Notes under the pieces: generated by a model
Database searches by the model: none
What the model was told of the DNA's origin: nothing
Seen by the model: the letters and a program-made list of their open reading frames with translations, nothing else
Shown here: positions 17,056-25,794 of the stretch, piece after piece
Position numbering within the stretch: position 1 is the first letter of the stretch
How the letters are laid out: each line of letters begins with the position of its first letter
Position numbers and translations under genes: made by a program
NCBI GenBank assembly: GCA_002928875.1
Contig: PERO01000006.1
Coordinates: 62,001-126,000 of the forward strand
DNA length: 64,000 bases
DNA from: Methylobacterium sp.
GTDB lineage: Bacteria; Pseudomonadota; Alphaproteobacteria; Rhizobiales; Beijerinckiaceae
Direction of reading: 5' to 3'

Positions 17056-18264
17056 TTACACGCGCTCGACGATCATCGCGGTGCCCATGCCATGGGCCAC
17101 GCAGAGCGTGACGAGACCGGTATTGAGGTCACGCCGCTCGAGTTCGTCGATGATGGTGCCGAGGATCATCGCGCCGGTGGCGCCGAGCGGATGGCCCATG
17201 GCGATCGCGCCGCCATTCACATTCACCTTCTCGGGGTCGATGTCGAAGGCCTGGAGATAACGCAGCACCACCGCCGAGAACGCCTCGTTGATCTCGATGA
17301 GGTCGATGTCCTTCATCGTCATGCCGGTGCGCGCGAAAAGCCGCTCGGTGACATCGACCGGACCCGTGAGGACCAGCGCGAGATCCGAACCCACGGTCGC
17401 GAAGCCGCGGATGCGGGCGCGTGGCTTGAGCCCGGCCCGGCGGCCCGCCGCCTTGTTGCCGACGAGCACCGCCGCCGCGCCATCGACGATGCCGGAGGAA
17501 TTGCCGGCATGATGGACATGGTTGATGCGCTCGACCTCCGGATGGCCCTGGATCGCCACGGCATCGAAGCCGCCCTGCTCGCCCATCATCGCGAAGGAAG
17601 GCTTCAGCCCGCCGAGCGTCTGCATGTCGGTGTTGGGGCGGATGGTCTCGTCACGGCCAAGGATCGTCAGGCCGTTGACGTCCTTCACGGGGATGACCGA
17701 TTTCGCAAAACGGCCCTCGGCCCAGGCCGCAGCGGCCTTCTTGTGCGAGGAAACCGCGAAGGCATCCACATCATCGCGCGAAAAACCGTATTTCGTGGCG
17801 ATGAGATCCGCCGCGACACCCTGCGGCGAGAAATAGGAGGGGATCGCCACCGCCGGGTCCACTGCCGGCAGCATGCCCGAGGCACCCATGCCGACGCGGC
17901 TCATGCTTTCGACGCCGCCGCCGACCACGAGATCCTTCTGGCCCGCCATCACCTGCGCCGCGCTCGCCGCCACGGCATCGAGGCCCGAGGCGCAGAATCG
18001 GTTGATCTGGATTCCCGGCACCTGGAAGCCGTAATCCGCGGCGATCGCCGCCGAGCGGGCAATGTCGCCGGAGGCTTCGCCGACCGGATCGACGCAGCCC
18101 AGGATGACATCCTCGACCGAGCCCTTGTCGAGATGGTTGCGATCGGCGATCGCGCGAAGCGCGGTCTCGGCGAGGCGGACCGCCGTCACTTCGTGCAGGG
18201 CGCCATCGGCCTTGCCCTTGCCGCGCGGCGTGCGGACGTGATCGTAGACGAATGCGTCGGCCAT
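17056..18264 (-). CDS. Acetyl-CoA C-acyltransferase (thiolase, FadA-like)
   Basis: A 402-residue thiolase. The acyl-accepting Cys91 is in INRFCASGLDAVA. The second catalytic pair is seen in GGAIAMGHPLGATGA (His) and TLCVAHGMGTAM (Cys388). NEAFSAV is also present. The ATG at 18264 is preceded by GGGAGG, so the longer upstream frame is not used. The enzyme cleaves 3-ketoacyl-CoA with CoA to give acetyl-CoA, the last step of beta-oxidation. It sits between the acyl-CoA dehydrogenase and the multifunctional protein genes in one leftward operon, so a degradative role is more likely than a biosynthetic one. Confidence 0.95.
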   Translation of the reverse strand: MADAFVYDHVRTPRGKGKADGALHEVTAVRLAETALRAIADRNHLDKGSVEDVILGCVDPVGEASGDIARSAAIAADYGFQVPGIQINRFCASGLDAVAASAAQVMAGQKDLVVGGGVESMSRVGMGASGMLPAVDPAVAIPSYFSPQGVAADLIATKYGFSRDDVDAFAVSSHKKAAAAWAEGRFAKSVIPVKDVNGLTILGRDETIRPNTDMQTLGGLKPSFAMMGEQGGFDAVAIQGHPEVERINHVHHAGNSSGIVDGAAAVLVGNKAAGRRAGLKPRARIRGFATVGSDLALVLTGPVDVTERLFARTGMTMKDIDLIEINEAFSAVVLRYLQAFDIDPEKVNVNGGAIAMGHPLGATGAMILGTIIDELERRDLNTGLVTLCVAHGMGTAMIVERV

Positions 18265-18336
18265 GGGGGCCTCCCGTTCTGATGTGTTGTTCTTGAAACC
18301 GGGGAAGCGGCGCACGTCTCCGCGCGCCGCGGGAAC

Positions 18337-20133
18337 TCAGAACGCTTCGGCCGGCAGCGCCATGATGGCGTCGGAACCGGACGAAATGCGGGCGAGATGC
18401 GCACTGGTCTCGGGCAGCATCCGCTCCATGAAGAAGCGGGCGGTGACGAGCTTGGTGTTCATGCGCTCGGTCGAGCCATTGGCGCCCGCCGCGAGCTTGT
18501 CGGTCGCGACCTTCGCCTGCATCGCCCACATGTAGCCCATGGCCACGAGGCCGAAGAGGTGCATGTAGTCCGTCGCGCCCGAACCGGCATTATCAGGCTT
18601 GCCGAGCGCGTTCTGCATGAACCACATCGTGGCCTGCTGCAGATGACCCAGCGATTTCGCGAGCGGCGCGAGCAGCGGCTTCAATGTCTCGTTCGCCTCG
18701 TTCGCCTTGATGAAGCCCTGCACCTCGTTGAAGAAGGTGCTGACCGCACGGCCGCCATCGCGCGGCAGCTTGCGGCCGATGAGATCCATCGCCTGGATGC
18801 CGTTGGCGCCTTCATAGATCATGGCGATGCGGGCATCGCGCACGAACTGGCTCATGCCCCATTCTTCCACATAGCCGTGGCCGCCGAACATCTGCTGGGC
18901 CTTCACGGCATTGTCGAAGCCGAGATCGGTCAGCACGCCCTTCAGCACCGGGGTCATCAGGCCGAGATGGTCGTCGGCCTCCTGGCGCGCCTTCGCATCA
19001 TCCGAGCGATGGGCGACATCGCTCTTCAGCGCGGTCCAGAGCACCAGCGCGCGGGCCGCCTCGTTGAAGGCCCGGATGCCGAGCAAGGTGCGGCGCACGT
19101 CAGGATGCACGATGATCGGGTCGGCGGGCTTCGACGGCTCCTTCGCGCCGGTCAGCGCACGGCCCTGCACGCGGTCCTTCGCATAGGCCACGGCATTCTG
19201 GTAGGCGACCTCCGACTGCGCGAGGCCCTGGATGGCGACGCCCAGGCGGGCCTCGTTCATCATCACGAACATGGCGTTGAGGCCCTTGTTCTCGGCACCC
19301 ACGAGCCAGCCCGTGGCTCCGTCGTAGTTCATCACGCAGGTGGAATTGCCGTGGATGCCCATCTTGTGCTCGATCGAGCCGCAGGAGACGGCATTGCGAT
19401 CGCCCACCGAACCATCGGCATTGACCATGAATTTCGGCACGACGAAGAGCGAGATGCCCTTCACGCCTTCCGGCGCACCCTCGATGCGGGCCAGCACGAG
19501 GTGGATGATGTTCTCGGTCAGGTCATGCTCGCCGGCGGAGATGAAGATCTTCGTGCCGGAAATCTTGTATGTGCCATCGCCCTGCGGGACGGCCTTGGTC
19601 TTGATGAGGCCGAGATCGGTGCCGCAATGCGGCTCGGTGAGGTTCATCGTGCCCGACCACGGGCCCTCGATCATCTTCGGCAAGTAGATGCGCTTGATCT
19701 CGTCGGAGGCATGCGTATGGAGCGCGGCGATCGCGCCCATGGTCAGGCCCGGATACATCGAGAACGCCATGTTCGCGGAGGAAGCGAACTCGTTCATGAT
19801 CGCGCCGACCGTGTAGGGCAGGCCCTGCCCGCCATATTCCGGGTCGGCCGAAAGCCCGAGCCAGCCGCCGCCGGTATAGGCGTCATAGGCTTCCTTGAAG
19901 CCCTTCGGCGTCGTCACGCGGCCATCGGCATGGCGGGTGCAGCCCTGCTGGTCGCCGACGCGGTTCAGCGGCTGCAGCACTTCCTCGCAGATTTTCGCCC
20001 CTTCGCCGATGATGGCGTCGAGCATGTCGGGGGTGAGATCGGAAAAGCCGGGCAGATTGCCGTATTTCTCGATACCGAACACGTCGTTGAGCAGGAAGGT
20101 GACGTCGTCGGCTGGCGCGCGATAGCTCGGCAT
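18337..20133 (-). CDS. Acyl-CoA dehydrogenase, long form with C-terminal extension
   Basis: A 598-residue flavoprotein, the first gene of the beta-oxidation operon. The ATG at 20133 has an excellent ribosome site (GGAGGAAAAGCC). The middle domain shows MNLTEPHCGTDLGLIKTKA and ISGTKIFISAGEHDL, typical FAD-contact segments. The C-terminal domain has QMFGGHGYVEEWGMSQFVRDARIAMIYEGANGIQ, whose YEG motif carries the catalytic Glu in many family members. The roughly 120-residue extra C-terminal domain marks the ~600-residue subgroup found beside fadAB-type genes in alphaproteobacteria. It oxidises acyl-CoA to trans-2-enoyl-CoA. Chain-length preference is not evident. Confidence 0.94.
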   Translation of the reverse strand: MPSYRAPADDVTFLLNDVFGIEKYGNLPGFSDLTPDMLDAIIGEGAKICEEVLQPLNRVGDQQGCTRHADGRVTTPKGFKEAYDAYTGGGWLGLSADPEYGGQGLPYTVGAIMNEFASSANMAFSMYPGLTMGAIAALHTHASDEIKRIYLPKMIEGPWSGTMNLTEPHCGTDLGLIKTKAVPQGDGTYKISGTKIFISAGEHDLTENIIHLVLARIEGAPEGVKGISLFVVPKFMVNADGSVGDRNAVSCGSIEHKMGIHGNSTCVMNYDGATGWLVGAENKGLNAMFVMMNEARLGVAIQGLAQSEVAYQNAVAYAKDRVQGRALTGAKEPSKPADPIIVHPDVRRTLLGIRAFNEAARALVLWTALKSDVAHRSDDAKARQEADDHLGLMTPVLKGVLTDLGFDNAVKAQQMFGGHGYVEEWGMSQFVRDARIAMIYEGANGIQAMDLIGRKLPRDGGRAVSTFFNEVQGFIKANEANETLKPLLAPLAKSLGHLQQATMWFMQNALGKPDNAGSGATDYMHLFGLVAMGYMWAMQAKVATDKLAAGANGSTERMNTKLVTARFFMERMLPETSAHLARISSGSDAIMALPAEAF

Positions 20134-20283
20134 GGCTTTTCCTCCGGATGTCAGGGCGGGGCACCTCGAAGGCGCCTCTCGATTGTTTACATATGAACTA
20201 TCTGGGGTCTTGTAAAGCCCTTGGGTCAGGCAGGCTCGCAGGAAAACGGCAAAACACAACGGCATCGGGGGCCGGAATCGAAC

Positions 20284-20312
20284 AAAAAAAGGGTGGTGCC
20301 GCGCACCACCCT
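20284..20312 (-). terminator. Rho-independent terminator of the flagellin gene
   Basis: Reading leftward, a perfect 10-base-pair stem (AGGGTGGTGC and its complement, loop CGC at 20300-20302) is followed by seven T residues (20290-20284). It lies 28 bases downstream of the flagellin stop codon. It is a textbook intrinsic terminator and separates the flagellin unit from the fatty-acid oxidation operon. Confidence 0.93.
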
Positions 20313-20339
20313 CTAAATTCATCGTGATCTGCCGAAAAA

Positions 20340-21497
20340 TTAGAACAGGCGCAGCACGCTCTGCTCGGCCTGGGTCGCGAGCGAGAGCGCCGTGGAGGCG
20401 AGCTGCTGGCGGGTGTTGAGCGTCACGAGCTTCGCCGCTTCCTCGTTCTGGTCGGCCAGCACGAGCAGGTCGGAACCGGTCTCGAGCGTGTCGATCAGGT
20501 TGTTCGTGAAGTCCTGGCGGGTCTGCACGACCGAGAGGTTCGAACCGAAGGTCGAAGCCTGGTTGCGCAGCTTGGTCAGGCCGTTGGTCAGGTTGCTGAT
20601 GGCGTCGTTGATGTCCTTGTCGGACTGGAAGTTGTTCGTCGAGGCGGCGATGCCGAGGCCCGTCGCGTTGAACTTCACGCCCGAGATGGAGATCGAGGCG
20701 GTGTTCGTCTCGTTGAACTGCACCTTCAGCGAGCCGTTATCGAGCAGGTTCACGCCCGAATAGCCCGAATCCGCCGCAAGCTGGTCGATCTGCGTGCGCA
20801 GCGCATCGAACTGGGCCGCGAGATCCTTGCGGGTCGAGTTCGTGTTGGCTGCAGCCGTCAGCGTCGAGCCACCGAAGAGGGTCGAGACCTTGGCGGCCGC
20901 CGAGCCGGTGATCGTCAGCGCCGCGCCATCCAGCGATTCCACCTGGATCTGGCCCTGCCCGTTGAGCGAGGCCTGGACCTTCCGGGGACCGCTGGTCGGG
21001 TTCAGCGTCGTGTTGTTGTTGATGTTGTTGATCACGTCATCCACGTCGTCGCCGGCGGCGAAGGTGAGGATGGTCGTACCGTTGACCGAGATGGTATCGC
21101 CCGCGGCAAACGCACCGGCGCCGGCCGTGGAGAGGACCGTGGCGCCCGTCAGCGCGGTGGTGTTGGCACCGGTGACCTTCGGCGTGGTCGAGGTGGACTG
21201 GAGCGCCTGGCGGGCCGAGGCCTGCGCGGATTCGACCAGTTTGGTGAGTGCCTTGATGCCCTTGTCTGCCGCTTCGATGACCTTCACGCCCTGGCCGATC
21301 GAGTCGAGGAGCGAGGAGAGGTCCCGCGCCCGGTTCGAGAGGCTCGACGAGGTGAAGAAGTTGACGGGATTGTCGAGCGCGGAGTTCACGCGCTTGCCGG
21401 TCGCGAGCTTGAGCTGCTGCTGCTGCTGCGACGCCGTGGTGGACTTGATCGCCGAGAGCGACTGACGAACGCCAACGGAGAGAGTGATGTCAGACAT
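20340..21497 (-). CDS. Flagellin
   Basis: A 385-residue flagellin. The N-terminal D0/D1 region begins MSDITLSVGVRQSLSAIKST and includes LATGKRVNSALDNPVNFF. The C-terminal D1/D0 region has LDTLETGSDLLVLADQNEEAAKL, then LNTRQQLASTALSLATQAEQ, and ends in SVLRLF, as exported flagellins do. The central Thr/Ala/Asn-rich segment (about residues 130-240) is the variable surface domain. The ATG at 21497 follows AAAGGTG. No other flagellar gene is present in the window, so this is an isolated flagellin locus, a common arrangement in alphaproteobacteria that have several flagellin genes. The adjacent small gene at 21719 is divergent. A strong terminator follows. Confidence 0.95.
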   Translation of the reverse strand: MSDITLSVGVRQSLSAIKSTTASQQQQQLKLATGKRVNSALDNPVNFFTSSSLSNRARDLSSLLDSIGQGVKVIEAADKGIKALTKLVESAQASARQALQSTSTTPKVTGANTTALTGATVLSTAGAGAFAAGDTISVNGTTILTFAAGDDVDDVINNINNNTTLNPTSGPRKVQASLNGQGQIQVESLDGAALTITGSAAAKVSTLFGGSTLTAAANTNSTRKDLAAQFDALRTQIDQLAADSGYSGVNLLDNGSLKVQFNETNTASISISGVKFNATGLGIAASTNNFQSDKDINDAISNLTNGLTKLRNQASTFGSNLSVVQTRQDFTNNLIDTLETGSDLLVLADQNEEAAKLVTLNTRQQLASTALSLATQAEQSVLRLF

Positions 21498-21718
21498 GGT
21501 GGCACCTTTCTGGCCTGGATTGAGCCGGACCAATCGTCCGGTTGTTCTACCCTAGGTTGCAGAGTCCTAAATAATCGTTGAGGTTGCAAGTCCCGATTGA
21601 TACACCCTGTAATTGTTCAGACCGCAGTTGATTCGGACCTGGTCGTCTCGCGGCAGGCGGCCCGCCCTTCCGGCTCCGGAAGAACAGTTTTCAATCTGCC
21701 AGGAGGCAGGGGGCAGTC

Positions 21719-21919
21719 ATGAATGAAAAAGAACTGGTTCGGCGCATCATCGACTTTGGCTTCATCATCAAGGCCCAGCTTTACTCAGATGATACGGCTT
21801 TGCTCCGATCGATCATGAATATCATGATCATGGAAGCTGAAGATGTTCTCGAGGAAATGGATGCGCCTTCGCGCAGTTCTTCTACGCCGGAGAGCGATCA
21901 GCGCTTCGGCTCGACCTGA
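21719..21919 (+). CDS. Uncharacterised 66-residue acidic protein
   Basis: A short gene with a strong ribosome site (AGGAGG about 13 bases before the ATG, with further GGGGG in between) and its own intrinsic terminator 70 bases after the stop, both of which support real expression. The product is acidic and helical: residues 1-48 (MNEKELVRRIIDFGF, then IKAQLYSDDTALL, then MEAEDVLEEM) could form two amphipathic helices, and the tail is Ser-rich. No membrane segment, cysteine or known motif is visible. Codon use is less GC-biased than in neighbouring genes. It is divergent from flagellin and might be linked to motility or cell-cycle control, but no family is recognised. Confidence 0.6.
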   Translation: MNEKELVRRIIDFGFIIKAQLYSDDTALLRSIMNIMIMEAEDVLEEMDAPSRSSSTPESDQRFGST

Positions 21920-21988
21920 AATCACGGTCCACCTCCTTTCGTCTCATCACCGCCACGGGAATGCAACCTGTGCGCGCAATTCGGTTCA

Positions 21989-22021
21989 GGGGGCGTCGCG
22001 TTGCGTGGCGTCCCCTTTTTT
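21989..22021 (+). terminator. Rho-independent terminator after the small acidic protein gene
   Basis: A 12-base-pair stem (arms 21989-22000 and 22004-22015, three G-T wobble pairs, loop TTG) is followed by six T residues. It ends the transcript of the 66-residue gene before the PodJ-like gene promoter. Confidence 0.88.
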
Positions 22022-22055
22022 CATATCCGGACGACAGGCAATTTCAGCCGCACCG

Positions 22056-22071
22056 TTAACGCCGTATTTAC
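22056..22071 (+). promoter_or_regulatory. Possible CtrA-type site upstream of the PodJ-like gene
   Basis: The sequence TTAA, seven bases, TTTAC (22056-22071) differs by one base from the CtrA consensus TTAA-N7-TTAAC. It lies about 115 bases before the start of a predicted polarity protein, the kind of gene CtrA often controls in alphaproteobacteria. A single near-match in GC-rich DNA is weak evidence. Confidence 0.3.
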
Positions 22072-22184
22072 CATAAGGGGAAATGCTGCCGGAACGGGGA
22101 GGAAAGGCCGCGGTCGCGGCTGATTCGCACCTTCCCATCGGCGGCTTGGGCCGCTGCATCGAACAACAGGATGCGGGTCGGACA

Positions 22185-25100
22185 ATGGCGAATGCAATGC
22201 CATGGAGCGTGCGGGGGATCGACCCCGAAATCCGCGAACAGGCCGTGGAGGCCGCCCATCGCTCCGGCCTGTCGGTCGGTGAATGGCTCAATCAGGTCCT
22301 GGCCGGCAACCTCGATGACGAGGATGACGAGCCCGCGCCCTCGCGTGGCCGCCGCCGCAAGGCGTCGCGCAGCGAGGAACTGAACGAGCGCCTGGAGCGG
22401 CTCGGCCGCAACCGCACCGCCACGGCCGCGCATCGCATGCGCGAGAGCGAGCCGGAGAGCGGTCGCGTGCTCGACCTGATCGAAACCGCCGTGCAGGCCA
22501 TCGAACGCCTCGAGCGCAAGACCCCGGACCCGGCCGCGATCCCGGCTGCCGCTCCCGTGCCGGCAGGCGGATCGCCCGACCTTAACCGCATCGTCGACGA
22601 ACTCGAGCGGCGGCTGGCCCAGCCGCAGCGCGCGCCGAGCGGCCGCCCGGCCGCCTTCATGCTGCCGCAGCGCGCGGAAGACCCGGAATTCCACCGCGCC
22701 GTCTCCGAGGTGGACGAGCGCCGCCGCATGCTCGACGAACCCGTGAGCCCGGCGCGGCCGGCGCGCGGCGGCAACCCCGCCGCCATCGATGCGATGCGCC
22801 AGCAGCTCGACACCTTGCTCGAGCGCATCGAGGAGATGCGCGGCCAGGCCGGGCGCGAAACCGTGCCGCTGCAGGAGCGCATCGACCAGATCGCCGGGCG
22901 GATCGAGAGCTGGCATGCCCGGCCGAGCGAGGACACCGCCCTGATCCGCCGCGATCTCGCGAGCCTCGCCGCCGCGATCGAGAGCCTCTCCCCGCAGCGC
23001 CTCGTGGGGATGGTCGAGGATGCGGTGACGACGGTCGCCGAGAAATCCTTCGGACAGCACCGCAATCCGCTTCCCGAGCGCATGCTGGCCCCCATTCTCG
23101 AGGTTCAGCAGGAAATTCGCGACATTCTCGGCGAGATGGCGCAGTCGCGCGCCTCGGACCGCCTCAGCCAGGAGGTGAACCTCGTGGCGCGCCGGCTCGA
23201 TGACATCAGCCGGCATTCGACCGACCCCGCGCGCATCGAGGATCTGCTGCGCGAGACCAATGCCATCAAGGGCCTGATCGGCCAGGCCGTCCGCGCCCAG
23301 CCGCTGGAAGGGCTCGCCTTCCAGATGGAAACGCTGGGACGGCAGCTCGAGAATTTCCGCGCCGAGCCGGATCGCCATGCCGAACGCGCCGTGATGGAGG
23401 TGCTGCAGGAGATCCGCGATCGCCTCGAGCGCCTCGATCCGAAGGCCGCCTTCCAGTCGCTGGAGAAGCGGCTCGCCGCCATTTCGGCCATCGAGCACCG
23501 GTTGGGTGCCCTCACCGGCATCGAGCGCCGCCTTGACGAGATCGCGCGCGACGTGAGCCGGATGGCGCAGGAGAAGCAGCCGCTGCCGCAACTCGATTCC
23601 ATCGCCGAACGGCTGGAACGCATCGACCGCGTGCTGGACGGCACGCGCGAGCAGCCGCTCGCCGCCTTCGATCATCTCGCCGAGAAGATCGAGAAGCTCG
23701 AAACCTCGCTCGACCGCGTGCACGGCCCGGCAGCCAGCGATGAGCTGATGGCGATGCTGGAACGCCTCTCGGCGCGCATGGCGGAAGCGGAGACGCGCTC
23801 CGATTCGCATGCGCTCGATGCGCTGCAGCACGAGATTTCCCGCCTCGGCGCGAAGATCGAGATGCCGTCCGGCGCGCCCGCGGGCCTCGACGACCTGCAG
23901 AAGACCGTCGCCGCCCTGATGAGCCAGTTCGACCTGACCCGCAACGACCTGCGCGAGGCAGCCGCCGAGGCAGCCGAACGGGCGGCGCGGGAAGCGATCC
24001 GCTCGATCGCGCGGGACGAGACGACCGATACGCTCGCAGCCGAAGGCCTGCTCCTCCTCAAGCGCGACCTTGGCGAGTTCAAGAGCGCGCAGACCGAAGC
24101 CGATCGCCGCACCCGGCAAACGCTCGAAGCGTTGCATTCCACGCTGGAAACGCTGGCCGGGCGCCTCGGCGGCATGGAAGCCGGGCTTCCGGCCCCTGTC
24201 ACGGCGCGCATGCCGGCCAATCCGCCGGCCAGCCCGTCCGCCATGGCACCGCAGTCCGTCATGCCGCCGCCTCCCCCGATGCCGGTGATGCCGGAAGCGA
24301 CACCGATGCGTGTCGCCGAGCCGGCCATGAAGATGGCCCCCGCCATGCCCGCGCCGCGCGGCCCGGCAGCCGTCGAGACGCCGGAGGATACGCCGGATCT
24401 GCCGCTCGAGCCGGGCCAGCGCCCCGGCCAGCCGCGCCCCGGCGAGATGGCGATGGCGAATGGCGCTCCGGTTTCCACCGATCCGCGCGCGAATTTCATC
24501 GCCGCGGCCCGGCGCGCCGCGCAGGCCGCCGCCGACCAAAGCCAGCAGGTGCTGAGCGACGACAAGGCGGACAAGAAGGCGGCGAAGGCCGCGCGCAAGG
24601 CCGCGAAGCTCGTGGCTTCCGTCTCCGCCGACGGCACGGCGAAGCCTTCCCTCGTCGCGCGGGCCCGCAAGCCGATCCTGCTAGGTCTCGCCGCCCTCGT
24701 CTTCACGCTCGGTGCGATGAAGATCCTGCTCAACCGGGGCGGAGGCGAGGACAACGCCCCGCGGCCGCCGGTCATCGAGCGGCCCGCCAGCGAGCCCACG
24801 GAACCGGCCAAGCCGGAATCCGTGCCCGAGCGCACCGGCTCGATCGCGGTTCCCGCCGGCGAGCCGGCCGGCAAGCGCGCGACGCGCCTCACCGATTCGA
24901 GCGCCATCGCGCAGGCCGATCCCATGACGGTCGGTTCCATCACCGCCGAAGGCACGGCCCGGCCGATCGAGACCGGGCGCGTGGCCCTGACCGAACTGGG
25001 CCGGGACACCAACATTCCCGGCGCCGAGCGGCTCCGCGATGCGGCCATCGGCGGCAATGTCGCGGCGATGTTCGAGATCGGCACGCGGCTCGCGGATGGG

Positions 25101-25688
25101 CGCGGTGCCACGCGCGACGCGCGGCTCGCGGCGCGCTGGTTCGAGCAGGCGGCCGCGCAAGGCCATGCGCCGTCACAATATCGCCTCGCGAGCCTCTATC
25201 GCGAGGGGCGCGGCGTGGCGAAGGATGCCGCGATCGCCTTCCAGTGGTTCGATCGTGCCGCGGCCCAGGGCCATGTGCTGGCGATGCACAATGCCGGCGT
25301 CCTGCTGGCGGAAGGCGTGCATGGCGCGCCGGATTATGCGGGCGCGGCCCTGTGGTTCCGCCGCGCGGCGGAACATGGCGTGAAGGACAGCCAGTTCAAC
25401 GTGGCGATCCTTTTCGCGCGGGGCCTCGGCGTCAATCAGGATCTCGGCGAGGCCTTCCGCTGGTTCTCGCTGGCCGCGGCGCAGGGTGACCCCGATGCCG
25501 GCAAGAAGCGGGACGACATTGCGGGCCGCCTGACCAAGGAACAGCTCGCCAAGGAGCGCGACCGCCTCAAGGCCTTCAAGCCGACGGCGCCGAACATGAA
25601 CGCCAACGATCCCGGCACCTGGGACAAGAGCGCCAACCTGCCCTTCCCGCCCCTTGGGCGGCCGGGTGCGGCGACAGCCGTGCAATAA
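22185..25688 (+). CDS. PodJ-like coiled-coil membrane protein with C-terminal Sel1 repeats
   Basis: An 1167-residue protein. The chosen ATG at 22185 gives MANAMPWSVRGIDPEIREQA, the conserved start of this rhizobial group; an in-frame ATG at 22083 would add 34 residues without family character. Residues 1-45 form a small helical domain (SGLSVGEWLNQVL). Residues about 90-690 are largely coiled coil, with many L/E/R heptads. A Pro/Met-rich linker follows, then one membrane span near 831-850 (ILLGLAALVFTLGAMKILL). The last part (about 948-1110) holds four Sel1/TPR-like repeats with AARWFEQAAAQGH-type units. The family includes PodJ, a polar organiser of flagella, stalks and division asymmetry, with the Sel1 part in the periplasm. 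Flagellin nearby suits that role. Confidence 0.85.
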   Translation: MANAMPWSVRGIDPEIREQAVEAAHRSGLSVGEWLNQVLAGNLDDEDDEPAPSRGRRRKASRSEELNERLERLGRNRTATAAHRMRESEPESGRVLDLIETAVQAIERLERKTPDPAAIPAAAPVPAGGSPDLNRIVDELERRLAQPQRAPSGRPAAFMLPQRAEDPEFHRAVSEVDERRRMLDEPVSPARPARGGNPAAIDAMRQQLDTLLERIEEMRGQAGRETVPLQERIDQIAGRIESWHARPSEDTALIRRDLASLAAAIESLSPQRLVGMVEDAVTTVAEKSFGQHRNPLPERMLAPILEVQQEIRDILGEMAQSRASDRLSQEVNLVARRLDDISRHSTDPARIEDLLRETNAIKGLIGQAVRAQPLEGLAFQMETLGRQLENFRAEPDRHAERAVMEVLQEIRDRLERLDPKAAFQSLEKRLAAISAIEHRLGALTGIERRLDEIARDVSRMAQEKQPLPQLDSIAERLERIDRVLDGTREQPLAAFDHLAEKIEKLETSLDRVHGPAASDELMAMLERLSARMAEAETRSDSHALDALQHEISRLGAKIEMPSGAPAGLDDLQKTVAALMSQFDLTRNDLREAAAEAAERAAREAIRSIARDETTDTLAAEGLLLLKRDLGEFKSAQTEADRRTRQTLEALHSTLETLAGRLGGMEAGLPAPVTARMPANPPASPSAMAPQSVMPPPPPMPVMPEATPMRVAEPAMKMAPAMPAPRGPAAVETPEDTPDLPLEPGQRPGQPRPGEMAMANGAPVSTDPRANFIAAARRAAQAAADQSQQVLSDDKADKKAAKAARKAAKLVASVSADGTAKPSLVARARKPILLGLAALVFTLGAMKILLNRGGGEDNAPRPPVIERPASEPTEPAKPESVPERTGSIAVPAGEPAGKRATRLTDSSAIAQADPMTVGSITAEGTARPIETGRVALTELGRDTNIPGAERLRDAAIGGNVAAMFEIGTRLADGRGATRDARLAARWFEQAAAQGHAPSQYRLASLYREGRGVAKDAAIAFQWFDRAAAQGHVLAMHNAGVLLAEGVHGAPDYAGAALWFRRAAEHGVKDSQFNVAILFARGLGVNQDLGEAFRWFSLAAAQGDPDAGKKRDDIAGRLTKEQLAKERDRLKAFKPTAPNMNANDPGTWDKSANLPFPPLGRPGAATAVQ

Positions 25689-25794
25689 ACACCCTCCGGT
25701 CGGTTGACGCGCCGGACGTGAGGAACGAGAAGGGGCCGCATCGCCCGCGCATGCGGCCTTCCGTTTTCCGTCGCCGCCGGAGGCAACGCACCGG

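Noticed and set aside
22068-24539. An 823-codon minus-strand frame opposite the PodJ-like gene
   Set aside because: It is a complement of the coiled-coil coding pattern; the plus frame gives the Sel1 repeats and a family-typical N-terminus.
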